Assembly: GCA_016844365.1 (NCBI GenBank)
Contig: JAENIT010000138.1
Coordinates: forward strand, 1 to 5,184
Length of the DNA stretch: 5,184 nucleotides
From: Dehalococcoidia bacterium
GTDB lineage: Bacteria > Chloroflexota > Dehalococcoidia > SHYD01 > SHYC01
Direction of reading: 5' to 3'
A program made the translations under genes and the position numbers. Shown here piece after piece: positions 1-5,184 of this stretch (the first letter of the stretch is position 1; every line of letters begins with the position of its first letter). The notes beneath the pieces were generated by a model, which made no database searches, was not told the origin of the DNA, and saw only the letters and a list, made by a program, of their open reading frames with translations.

Positions 1-1128
1 ACTCTCTACACATCGGGTTTCGCCGAAACGGGGACTGATGAGGGAAGGCGGCTCCAGACCGTGGTGACCGAGATGGCCAAGGAAGGCGACTTGAATCTCG
101 TAGGACCCAACTGCATGGGAATATACAACCCGAAGCTGGGTCTTCGATTCGGTGGGGAACAGGCTATTGGAGAGGATGCCACCGGGGGCGTCGCTTTCAT
201 CTCTCAAAGCGGCAGCCAGGGCTCCGGGTTCAGCATTGAGGCCAATAGAGACGGTATTGGCATTAGCAAGGTAGTCAGCTTTGGCAACGGAGTCGTTCTA
301 GATAACTACGATTATCTGGAGTACTTCGCCGATGATCCAGATACTAAGGTCATCGCTATGTACGTGGAAGGAACAAGGAACGGCCGACGCTTCTTCCAGA
401 CCCTGCGTGAGGTAGCCAAGCGCAAGCCTGTGATCATATGGAAGGGAGGAATTACGGAAGAGTCGGCCAGGGCCGCCAGCTCCCACTCCGGCTCTCTTGC
501 CATACCCTCTGCGATATGGGATGCGATGCTGAAGCAGTGCAACGTCGTAAACGTCCACGGCATGGCCGAGACCATCGACGCTGTCAAAGCCATCCTCTTT
601 TCGCCTCCCATATCTACCCCTCCCCGGATGGGACTTATCGCCGCCTCCGGGGGCCACTCCGTAGAGATCTCCGACGCCTTTTCATTGGAGGGGCTAAAAG
701 TCCCTCGGCTGTCTGAGGAATCCTATGAGAAATTGGAGTCCTTCTACAGTGTGGTGGGAGGCAGCTTCCGAAACCCCATCGAAGGGGGCGGCAATTGGCG
801 ACGGGAGGAGACTGCGGGTCAGGTGCTAAACATCCTGGAGCAAGACCCCAACGTAGATGCTGTAGTGATGGAGCTAGGGGCCGGCGGCTTTGGCCGGGCT
901 GATCCCGGAGCCATCCTCCAGCGAGTAGAGACGATAGTAAGATATAAAGAGAAAATGACCAAACCCTTCTGGGCCGTCCTGGGTGGAGACGCTATGCGCG
1001 GCGATCCGGAGCGGATGCGAGAGGCGTCTCGCAAGCTTCAGGAGGGCGGTATCCCGGTCTTTCAGACCTTCGTGCGGGCAGCCGGTGCTATGAGGAAGCT
1101 GTTGGACTACTATAGCAACAAGCAGTAA
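1..1128 (+). CDS. Acyl-CoA synthetase (NDP-forming) alpha-type / CoA-binding protein, 5'-partial
   Basis: The reading frame is open from the left edge to TAA at 1126-1128, giving 375 residues. Alignment with the paralog downstream shows that about 100 N-terminal residues (most of the Rossmann CoA-binding domain) lie outside the window, so the full protein is about 475 aa. The GTG at 61 is internal: homology to the paralog (SGFAETG against AGFSETG) begins upstream of it. Visible motifs, numbered within the window, are GPNCMGI at 35-41, SQSGSQG at 68-74, SFGNG near 91-95, and SSHSGSLA with its His at 162 (bases 484-486). By family knowledge this His matches the phosphorylated catalytic histidine of ADP-forming acetyl-CoA synthetases and SucD. 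The family interconverts acyl-CoA, ADP and phosphate with the free acid, CoA and ATP. No ATP-grasp (beta) domain is present here, so it would need a partner encoded elsewhere or act differently. The usual GRTEAG-like loop before the His reads GGITEES. Substrate cannot be inferred. Confidence 0.88.
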   Translation, partial: TLYTSGFAETGTDEGRRLQTVVTEMAKEGDLNLVGPNCMGIYNPKLGLRFGGEQAIGEDATGGVAFISQSGSQGSGFSIEANRDGIGISKVVSFGNGVVLDNYDYLEYFADDPDTKVIAMYVEGTRNGRRFFQTLREVAKRKPVIIWKGGITEESARAASSHSGSLAIPSAIWDAMLKQCNVVNVHGMAETIDAVKAILFSPPISTPPRMGLIAASGGHSVEISDAFSLEGLKVPRLSEESYEKLESFYSVVGGSFRNPIEGGGNWRREETAGQVLNILEQDPNVDAVVMELGAGGFGRADPGAILQRVETIVRYKEKMTKPFWAVLGGDAMRGDPERMREASRKLQEGGIPVFQTFVRAAGAMRKLLDYYSNKQ

Positions 1129-1213
1129 CAATACCTTATGGCTATCGATTGAAGCTATACGCTAGTCCTATCATCATCTTGGGTACAACAGAGAGGTAGA
1201 GAGGGAGGCAGGC

Positions 1214-1900
1214 ATGGAGAACCTCAAGGAGAAACTGGACCGCATGTTCCACCCGAAGGTGGTGGCAGTAGTGGGGGCCAAGCAGCTCAACGACTACAAC
1301 TGGCTCAAGAACGCTGGTAGCCTCATCGGTGGCAAGGTCTACTCCGTTAACATCGATAAGAACGAGTGGCCTGGGGCCCAGGAATTGGGCTTCCCCTGCG
1401 TGGCGAGCCTGTTGGACATTCCCGAAGATGTGGACTATGTAATCGTTGCTGTGCCTGAAAAGATCACGCCCTTTGTCATGAAAGACGCTGTTGCCAAGAA
1501 GGTGGGTGGCATCCACTTCTTCACTGCCGGGTTTTCCGAAACTGGAGCTCCTGAGGGCGCGGAGCTAGAGGACCGCCTAATCAAGATGGCCGAGGAGTCC
1601 GGGACCCCCCTCATCGGGCCTAACGGGATGGGCATATTCCACCCCAAGGTGGGTCTGCGCCAGAATAACCAGCAGTACTACGGCGAAACGGGGAACTTCG
1701 GCTACATATCCCAGAGCGGCACCCAGGCTATGGGGTTCTCCATGGAGGCCAAGGCCAACGGGATGAACGTAAGCAAATCAGTCAGCTTTGGCAACGGCCA
1801 CGTAGTGGACTGCACCGACATCCTGGAGTACCTAGCTCAGGACGAGGACACCAAGATCATAGTACCTAGAGGGAGCCAGGGATGGCCGGGCTTTCTTTAG
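1214..1900 (+). CDS. N-terminal fragment of the frameshifted acyl-CoA synthetase paralog
   Basis: As it stands this frame encodes 228 aa. Residues about 1-130 form a Rossmann CoA-binding domain: the first strand reads KVVAVVGAK, followed by KVYSVN, the DYVIVAVP strand near 74-81 and AGFSETG near 105-111. The usual GASR-type loop after the first strand is altered to GAKQLNDYNW, so CoA binding may differ. Residues 135-216 begin the succinyl-CoA-ligase-like domain, with GPNGMGI (135-141), SQSGT (166-170) and SFGNG (191-195). The last 12 or so residues (after I216) are out-of-frame sequence with no counterpart in the paralog, ending at TAG 1898-1900. The catalytic histidine lies beyond the break, so this fragment alone cannot be an active enzyme of the family. 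Confidence 0.8.
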   Translation: MENLKEKLDRMFHPKVVAVVGAKQLNDYNWLKNAGSLIGGKVYSVNIDKNEWPGAQELGFPCVASLLDIPEDVDYVIVAVPEKITPFVMKDAVAKKVGGIHFFTAGFSETGAPEGAELEDRLIKMAEESGTPLIGPNGMGIFHPKVGLRQNNQQYYGETGNFGYISQSGTQAMGFSMEAKANGMNVSKSVSFGNGHVVDCTDILEYLAQDEDTKIIVPRGSQGWPGFL

Positions 1901-2633
1901 AGCACTGAGAATTGCAGGCAAGGAGAAGCCGACCCTGGTGTGGAAGGTGGGCCTCACGGAGGACTCCTCAAGGGCCACCATGTCCCACACCGGCAGCAAG
2001 TCCCCATCAGAGACCCTGTGGGACTCCATGCTGCGCCAGTGCGGGGCTATCAAGATCCGCAACGTGGAGGAGATGGTGGATACAGCAAAGGCCCTCCTCT
2101 ACCTCCCACCTTTTAAGGGAGACAGAGTAGCCCTACTGGGCGTCTCCGGCGGACACGCCTCGGAGCTGACCGAGACCTTTTCTCAGGCAGGTTTCAGGGT
2201 GCCGGCTATCAGCACGGAATCCTTCGATGAGATCGACTCCTACGCCACAAGAATGGGTGGCAGCTTCCGAAACCCCTTTGAAGGCGCTAGCATTCGCACT
2301 GAAGAGAGCCTGCTAAGGACTCTCGGCATCCTGGATAAAGACCCTAACATCGACTTCATTGTGATGGAGCTTCCAGGGGTCCCCAATCCTCGTGACCCCA
2401 ACTTTCTCAACAACCGGGTGGCCAGCGTGCTCAAGGGCCAAGCCCAGATCAAAAAGCCGATAGCCGCAGTAATCACCATCAACAACCCCTTCGTTATGCC
2501 GAATGTCACCGAACTAGCCTGTGGGATGCTAGATAAGGGGCTGGTAGCCTTCTGGGGCATGCCCCGAGGAGCCAAGGCCCTGTATAACGCCTACACGTAC
2601 AACCAGCAGCGGGAGTGGCTCTACGGGAAGTAG
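1863..2633 (+). CDS. C-terminal fragment of the frameshifted acyl-CoA synthetase paralog
   Basis: This is the downstream remainder of the broken gene, 256 residues if read from TAC 1863. There is no natural start at that point. The first start-like codon in frame is GTG 1938, which lacks a ribosome site and would cut into a conserved strand. It carries MSHTGSK, whose His (bases 1986-1988) aligns with the family's phosphohistidine, then SGGHASEL, GGSFRNPFEG and the VMELPG strand of the C-terminal ligase-like domain. These align collinearly with SGGHSVEI, GGSFRNPIEG and VMELGAG of the upstream paralog. The extreme C-terminus differs between the two: this one ends in a tyrosine/tryptophan-rich tail, the neighbour in a short basic helix. 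It is probably not translated independently. Confidence 0.75.
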   Translation, partial: YLEGARDGRAFFRALRIAGKEKPTLVWKVGLTEDSSRATMSHTGSKSPSETLWDSMLRQCGAIKIRNVEEMVDTAKALLYLPPFKGDRVALLGVSGGHASELTETFSQAGFRVPAISTESFDEIDSYATRMGGSFRNPFEGASIRTEESLLRTLGILDKDPNIDFIVMELPGVPNPRDPNFLNNRVASVLKGQAQIKKPIAAVITINNPFVMPNVTELACGMLDKGLVAFWGMPRGAKALYNAYTYNQQREWLYGK

Positions 2634-2656
2634 GGGATAGGATACTAAACCAACCA

Positions 2657-2736
2657 TAAGGCCGTTCCTTTGGTTCGACGGCGCTCACCACAAGTCGAAA
2701 GCCCAAAGGAACGGCCTTAGTTGTTCTCTTTCTTTG
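2657..2736 (+). terminator. Strong rho-independent terminator (17-bp perfect stem plus inner stem)
   Basis: Bases 2657-2673 pair perfectly with 2703-2719 (17 bp). Inside this, TTCGAC at 2674-2679 pairs with GTCGAA at 2694-2699, leaving a 3-base bulge on the right arm and a 14-base loop. A T-rich tract (TTGTTCTCTTTCTTT) follows at about 2721-2735. It lies 23 bases after the stop of the acyl-CoA synthetase paralog and just before the toxin promoter, so it would separate the two units. The stem is longer than most intrinsic terminators need. Confidence 0.85.
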
Positions 2737-2742
2737 TAACGC

Positions 2743-2755
2743 ATTGTGGTACAAT
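2743..2755 (+). promoter_or_regulatory. Extended -10 promoter with overlapping palindrome, upstream of the BrnT-like gene
   Basis: TACAAT at 2750-2755 matches the TATAAT consensus at 5 of 6 positions and is preceded by TGG at 2747-2749, an extended -10 (TGn) element. No good -35 hexamer is seen at normal spacing; the upstream region is the terminator's T-rich tract. ATTGT at 2743-2747 and ACAAT at 2751-2755 form a 5-bp inverted repeat with a 3-base centre directly over the -10. By inference this could be an operator for the ribbon-helix-helix-like antitoxin encoded downstream, as antitoxins of this kind commonly repress their own promoters. Initiation would be expected near 2762, only about 5 bases before the start codon. 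Confidence 0.5.
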
Positions 2756-2766
2756 AAATATAGATT

Positions 2767-3045
2767 ATGCTCTTTATACGCCGACTCATCTGGGACGCAG
2801 GGAACGTGGCCCATATCGCACGCCATGACGTCTCCCAAGAAGAGGTGGAGGAGGTCTGCGAGGGAGAATTTATCCACCGCGAGACCTATAAAGGGAGATT
2901 GCTCATCATTGGCCCCACTCAGACCGGACGGATATTAGCCATAGTTCTTGCGCCAGAGGGCGAAGATGTCTACTACGTAGTGACGGCTCGACCAGCTGAC
3001 CGCAGGGAACGAAGGGACTATGGGAGAGATAAAGGAGTAAGATAA
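2767..3045 (+). CDS. brnT: BrnT-like toxin of a type II toxin-antitoxin module
   Basis: A 92-aa protein resembling the BrnT family, RNase toxins with a RelE-like fold. Seen motifs are IWDAGNVAHIARHDVS at residues 8-23 (family pattern WD..N..HI.RH.V), EEVEEVCEG at 25-33, the core strand YKGRLLIIGPT at 41-51, and the C-terminal TARPADRRERRDY at 73-85, which corresponds to the family's SAR.A...ER..Y signature. The start is tightly limited: an in-frame TAG sits at 2761-2763 and the next start-like codon (GTG, residue 14) would remove the WD motif. No Shine-Dalgarno site precedes this ATG, and the predicted transcription start is about 5 bases upstream, so translation may be near-leaderless. The toxin comes before its antitoxin, as in known brnTA loci. 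Its stop is one base from the antitoxin start. Toxic activity is inferred from the family only. Confidence 0.8.
   Translation: MLFIRRLIWDAGNVAHIARHDVSQEEVEEVCEGEFIHRETYKGRLLIIGPTQTGRILAIVLAPEGEDVYYVVTARPADRRERRDYGRDKGVR
3031..3037 (+). promoter_or_regulatory. Ribosome binding site deciding the TTG start of the antitoxin
   Basis: AAAGGAG lies inside the last codons of the toxin gene and 9 bases before TTG 3047. It is the only good site in the area and supports the unusual TTG start. It also suggests the antitoxin is translated from the same message as the toxin. Confidence 0.7.
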
Positions 3046-3046
3046 A

Positions 3047-3328
3047 TTGACTGAGCAGAAGCGGAAAGAGAAAACACCGATACCAGATTTCAAGAACTAC
3101 CAGGAGGAGGCTGAGTTCTGGGACACCCACAGTTTTGCGGACTACTGGGATGAGTTCAAGCCCGTTAAGGTGCGATTTGCCAAAAACCTGTCGGAAGGTA
3201 TTACCATCCGCTTGGACACGGTGTCCCTGGCACAGCTCCGCTCTCTGGCCCACGAGAAGGGTATAGGCCCAACCACTCTGATGAGGATGTGGATCCTAGA
3301 GCGGCTTAAAGAGCAAGTGGGACAATAA
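3047..3328 (+). CDS. brnA: CopG/BrnA-like antitoxin of the BrnT module
   Basis: A 93-aa protein with the two-part layout of CopG-type antitoxins. Residues 11-35 carry the PDF..Y.EEAEFWDTHS..DYWDE motif typical of the CopG_antitoxin/BrnA group. Residues 51-88 look like a ribbon-helix-helix module: a strand (GITIRLD), a helix (LAQLRSLAHEKG), then a turn and second helix (PTTLMRMWILERLK). By family knowledge the C-terminal part binds operator DNA as a dimer and the other region neutralises the toxin. Translation starts at TTG, supported by AAAGGAG 9 bases upstream; no in-frame ATG lies near the start, and the first internal Met (residue 79) is far too late. Only one base separates it from the toxin stop, so the genes are almost certainly cotranscribed. 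The assignment to CopG/BrnA is firm; whether this exact pair is closest to brnTA or a sister subfamily is less certain. Confidence 0.8.
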   Translation: MTEQKRKEKTPIPDFKNYQEEAEFWDTHSFADYWDEFKPVKVRFAKNLSEGITIRLDTVSLAQLRSLAHEKGIGPTTLMRMWILERLKEQVGQ

Positions 3329-3364
3329 GAGGAGCGGGCTGATAATTCTCACTTCGAGCAAACA

Positions 3365-4654
3365 CTACCGATTAATTTGAGTTAACGCCTCCGCCGCAGC
3401 CCTCATCGTCTCCTCTATATCCTCGCCCGTATGCGCCACAGACACAAAGGCCGCCTCGAACTGGGAGGGCGCCAGGTAGATGCCCCGCTCCAGCATGGCC
3501 CGAAAAAACGCGGCGTATCTGACGGTGTCGGATGTTCGGGCCGAGGCGTAGTCGGTAACCTCACGATCGGTGAAGAAGAGGGTCATTACCGAGCCGACTC
3601 GGTTGCTAACAACTCTTGTCCCAGCTTCACGAGCCACATCCTTTAACCCCTCTGCCAACCGAACTGATCGCTCCTCCAACTGCTGGTAGACGCCCTCACG
3701 CTGTAGCTCCCTCAGGGTCGCCATCCCTGCGGCCATCGCCAGAGGGTTCCCCGACAGGGTCCCGGCCTGGTAGACGGGACCCATCGGAGCTACCATCTCC
3801 ATGATCTCTCGCCGTCCTCCATAGGCTCCCACCGGCAATCCACCGCCGATGACCTTCCCCATACAGGTCAGGTCCGGCTGTACGCCGTAAAGTCCTTGTG
3901 CTCCGGACCATCCCACTCGAAACCCGGTGATAACCTCGTCGAAGATGAGGAGAGAGCCGTGGTCTCTGGTGAGATCGCGCAGCCCTTCGAGGAAGCCCGG
4001 TTTGGGCTGTACTACTCCCATATTCGCGGCCATCGGCTCCACGATGATCACCGCCACCTGCCCTCGATTGGCCTCTAAGAGGCGGGCCACGGCCTCCAGG
4101 TCGTTGTAGGGGGCCACCAGGGTATGCTGAGCGTAGGATTCGGGGACGCCGGGGCTGTCGGGTAAGCCCAGGGTGGCGACGACGGAGCCGGCCTTAACCA
4201 GGAGGCCATCGGCGTGGCCGTGGTAGCAACCGTCGAACTTGATGATCTTGTCTCGGCGAGTGTAGGCCCGGGCGAGGCGCAGGGCGCTCATCGTGGCCTC
4301 GGTCCCAGAGTTGACGAAGCGCACCATCTCCACGGAGGGCAGTGCCGAGGTGATGAGCTTTGCCAGCTCGATCTCCGCCTCCGTTGGCGCGCCGTAGCTG
4401 GTGCCTCGCTCCACGGCCTGCACGATGGCGGCTACCACCGATGGGTGGGCGTGGCCCAGGATGAGGGGCCCCCAGGAGCAGACGTAGTCGATGTAGGAGT
4501 TGCCGTCGGCGTCGTAGAGGCGAGGTCCTGCGCCTCGCTGGATGAAGAGGGGGTTACCCCCGACCGCGCGAAAGGCCCGCACTGGGCTTGAGACGCCCCC
4601 GGGCATGTACTTCTGAGCCTCGGTGTATAGATGTTGGGATCGGGATGTGTTCAT
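3365..4654 (-). CDS. hemL: Glutamate-1-semialdehyde 2,1-aminomutase
   Basis: A 429-aa protein, the normal length for HemL, complete from ATG (4654-4652) to TAG (3367-3365). It is a cytoplasmic, PLP-dependent class III aminotransferase-fold enzyme. It converts glutamate-1-semialdehyde, made by glutamyl-tRNA reductase (HemA), into 5-aminolevulinate in the C5 tetrapyrrole pathway. Landmarks are the N-terminal [11 protein letters not shown] (18-28), GHAHP (67-71), SGTEA (116-120, PLP phosphate site), YHGHADG (144-150), FDEVITGFR (238-246, Asp239 expected to contact the PLP ring nitrogen), the Schiff-base lysine K267 in [17 protein letters not shown], and AGTLSGNP (297-304). No expected residue is missing. 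The start is supported by GGAG 11 bases upstream and by a 4-base ATGA overlap with the toxin gene before it. No hemA, hemB or hemC lies next to it here. GC is high (about 65% in a hand-counted 60-base stretch, 4441-4500), unlike the toxin gene upstream. Confidence 0.96.
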   Translation of the reverse strand: MNTSRSQHLYTEAQKYMPGGVSSPVRAFRAVGGNPLFIQRGAGPRLYDADGNSYIDYVCSWGPLILGHAHPSVVAAIVQAVERGTSYGAPTEAEIELAKLITSALPSVEMVRFVNSGTEATMSALRLARAYTRRDKIIKFDGCYHGHADGLLVKAGSVVATLGLPDSPGVPESYAQHTLVAPYNDLEAVARLLEANRGQVAVIIVEPMAANMGVVQPKPGFLEGLRDLTRDHGSLLIFDEVITGFRVGWSGAQGLYGVQPDLTCMGKVIGGGLPVGAYGGRREIMEMVAPMGPVYQAGTLSGNPLAMAAGMATLRELQREGVYQQLEERSVRLAEGLKDVAREAGTRVVSNRVGSVMTLFFTDREVTDYASARTSDTVRYAAFFRAMLERGIYLAPSQFEAAFVSVAHTGEDIEETMRAAAEALTQINR

Positions 4655-4929
4655 AAGCTAAACAACTCCGTAATATTTCGGTATGTGGACTCGCTTCTGC
4701 GGCGGACAGTGCCGACCTCTATGCGTTGGTTTGCATCGTCAATTAAGTAAAAGATCCTATAGTATCCAACTCTGATCCGGTAAATATCGCCCTCTAGCTT
4801 CAAATAGCCTTGAGGTCTGGGTTCATTCTCTAGGTCGTGCAACGCAGTTAGCACTCGACTATGGTATGGCTCAGGCAAAGAGCGCAGCTCCCGTTGCACT
4901 CTGCGGCTATGTAGCCGAACCTCATACAC
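4651..4929 (-). CDS. RelE/ParE-superfamily toxin
   Basis: A 92-aa protein with the full RelE/ParE pattern: an opening strand YEVRL, a helical region with R..L..LP (13-19), then [17 protein letters not shown] (29-45), the diagnostic [15 protein letters not shown] (50-64), and a last strand [10 protein letters not shown] (69-78) followed by YR. The family includes ribosome-dependent mRNA endonucleases (RelE) and DNA gyrase inhibitors (ParE); the sequence alone does not say which. The usual V.HR..VYR ending is altered to [10 protein letters not shown]. It starts at GTG, supported by AAGG 7 bases upstream (minus strand); its first 8 bases overlap the end of the ORF before it. Its TGA stop overlaps the hemL ATG (ATGA). 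Local GC is low (about 37% in 4741-4800), suggesting recent acquisition. Its partner should be the upstream ORF, but that is not a recognised antitoxin. Confidence 0.85.
   Translation of the reverse strand: MYEVRLHSRRVQRELRSLPEPYHSRVLTALHDLENEPRPQGYLKLEGDIYRIRVGYYRIFYLIDDANQRIEVGTVRRRSESTYRNITELFSL
4666..4669 (-). promoter_or_regulatory. hemL ribosome binding site inside the toxin gene
   Basis: On the minus strand GGAG lies 11 bases before the hemL ATG, within the last codons of the ParE-like gene. Together with the ATGA overlap, it places hemL translation initiation on a transcript that crosses the toxin gene. Confidence 0.5.
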
Positions 4930-5184
4930 GCTTACGCCTTAATGCCTCGTACTCGGCCAGGGTCATTGACTCCTCTTCTGGGGCAGCCAAACTCTCGTAC
5001 ATAGCCATTAGGTCTCCCAGATCCTCGATGGTTCTGGTAAGCAAGTCCCAGTTGTTCTTGTAAGGTGCTAAGAGCTCCTTCCTAATAGTGTCACGATCCC
5101 GAGGCCTTAAATCGAGATCAAGGTCGTAAACTTCTTTTGCTTGAGTACAGTATTTCTTGAACACCAAGGATGGAATCACCCAAG
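4922..5184 (-). CDS. Unrecognised small protein upstream of the ParE-like toxin, probable antitoxin, 5'-partial
   Basis: The frame is open from the right edge to TGA at 4924-4922. A GTG at 5179-5177 could start an 85-aa protein, but the frame continues upstream (a Trp codon) to the edge, and too little sequence remains to look for a ribosome site, so treat it as 5'-partial. Counted from that GTG it has a charged segment rich in Asp and Arg (19-30), an amphipathic helix-like stretch ending WDLLTRTIEDLGDLMAMYESL (44-64), and a tail [14 protein letters not shown] (72-85). The tail recalls the toxin-binding ends of Phd/YefM-like antitoxins, but I see no clear DNA-binding motif. Position is the main argument: it overlaps the toxin start by 8 bases, and antitoxins usually come directly before RelE/ParE toxins. 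It could equally be an unrelated hypothetical protein. Confidence 0.6.
   Translation of the reverse strand, partial: WVIPSLVFKKYCTQAKEVYDLDLDLRPRDRDTIRKELLAPYKNNWDLLTRTIEDLGDLMAMYESLAAPEEESMTLAEYEALRRKRV
4937..4940 (-). promoter_or_regulatory. Ribosome binding site deciding the GTG start of the ParE-like toxin
   Basis: On the minus strand AAGG sits 7 bases before GTG 4929-4927, within the end of the upstream ORF. The nearby ATG is out of frame, so GTG is the start that fits both spacing and the family's usual N-terminus. Confidence 0.5.

Larger units (their letters stand above)
1214..2633 (+). pseudogene. Second acyl-CoA synthetase (NDP-forming) alpha-type paralog, frameshifted
   Basis: This tandem paralog of the preceding gene is split between two frames. 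The first frame runs from ATG 1214 to TAG 1898-1900. Homology leaves it after DTKII (codon ending at 1861) and resumes in the +1 frame at TAC 1863, continuing to TAG 2631-2633. In the neighbour the segment reads DTKVIAMYVEG; here it reads DTKII, then one stray base, then YLEG. A net loss of 5 bases therefore restores both frame and length (474 aa against about 475). Just after the junction, 25 of 45 residues match the neighbour by hand count. There is no homopolymer at the break. The start is supported by AGGGAGG at 1202-1208, 5 bases upstream. The gene lies 85 bases after its paralog, and I see no convincing promoter or terminator between them, so they probably share a transcript. The frameshift may be a real inactivating mutation or a sequence error; both halves otherwise look well conserved, which suggests recent loss. 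Confidence 0.85.

Noticed and set aside
298..657. Open frames on the minus strand opposite the first acyl-CoA synthetase gene
   Set aside because: They are antisense to strongly conserved coding sequence, show no family motifs, and are best explained as shadows of the real frame.
61..1128. GTG 61 as the true start of the first gene
   Set aside because: The frame is open to the left edge, and residues before base 61 already match the paralog near its residue 101, so the gene begins outside the window.
1137..1160. Small inverted repeat (TATGGCT and AGCTATA) between the two paralogs as a terminator
   Set aside because: It has only about 7 pairs including a G-T pair, and no T-tract follows, so it is not a convincing terminator.
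1149..1189. Promoter for the second paralog (TTGAAG with TATCAT, or TACAAC at 1184-1189)
   Set aside because: The spacer between TTGAAG and TATCAT is only 14 bases, and TACAAC lacks both a correctly placed TG and a -35. Readthrough from the upstream gene is simpler.
1912..2130. Plus-strand frame overlapping the C-terminal fragment of the broken gene
   Set aside because: Its translation is Arg/Pro/Ser-rich with no homology to the paralog, whereas the other frame aligns collinearly.
4214..4591. Open frame on the plus strand opposite hemL (about 125 codons)
   Set aside because: It lies wholly antisense to a well-conserved enzyme, has low-complexity Val/Gly/Ala-rich translation, and shows no recognisable motif; it is a product of high GC.

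Overview
The window looks like bacterial chromosome: dense genes with short spacers, Shine-Dalgarno sites, ATG, GTG and TTG starts, and no introns, rRNA, tRNA, CRISPR or recognisable insertion sequence. GC content is moderate to high in the metabolic genes and clearly lower around one toxin gene. The gene set (NDP-forming acyl-CoA synthetase paralogs, hemL, two type II toxin-antitoxin-like modules) would fit an uncultured, possibly anaerobic bacterium such as a member of the Chloroflexota. That placement is a low-confidence inference, because no marker gene here settles it.

Layout. Bases 1-1128 (+) hold the 3' four-fifths of an acyl-CoA synthetase (NDP-forming) alpha-type protein, with a CoA-binding/succinyl-CoA-ligase fold. 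Bases 1214-2633 (+) hold a collinear paralog in tandem. It is broken by a frameshift near base 1862, best modelled as a net loss of 5 bases compared with its neighbour. A strong hairpin and T-rich tract (2657-2736) ends this unit. A promoter with an extended -10 element, overlaid by a small palindrome, follows. It drives a toxin-first module at 2767-3328 (+): a BrnT-like toxin and a CopG/BrnA-like antitoxin started from TTG. On the minus strand, read right to left, are an unrecognised small ORF running off the right edge (4922-5184), a RelE/ParE-type toxin (4651-4929), and hemL, glutamate-1-semialdehyde 2,1-aminomutase (3365-4654). Neighbours in this minus-strand string overlap by 8 and 4 bases, so it is very likely one transcription unit. 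It converges on the BrnT/BrnA-like pair with 36 bases between stop codons.

How the genes relate. The two acyl-CoA synthetase paralogs would act in acyl-CoA/ATP interconversion if an ATP-grasp partner exists outside the window. HemL makes 5-aminolevulinate for haem, corrinoids and other tetrapyrroles. The toxin modules are not metabolically linked to either. The most notable arrangement is the toxin stop codon overlapping the hemL start codon, which puts an essential-type biosynthetic gene downstream of a toxin. I see no clear evidence of a wholly new system. The points most worth following are the frameshifted paralog, the toxin-hemL coupling, the unrecognised ORF where an antitoxin would be expected, and the BrnT promoter/operator region.
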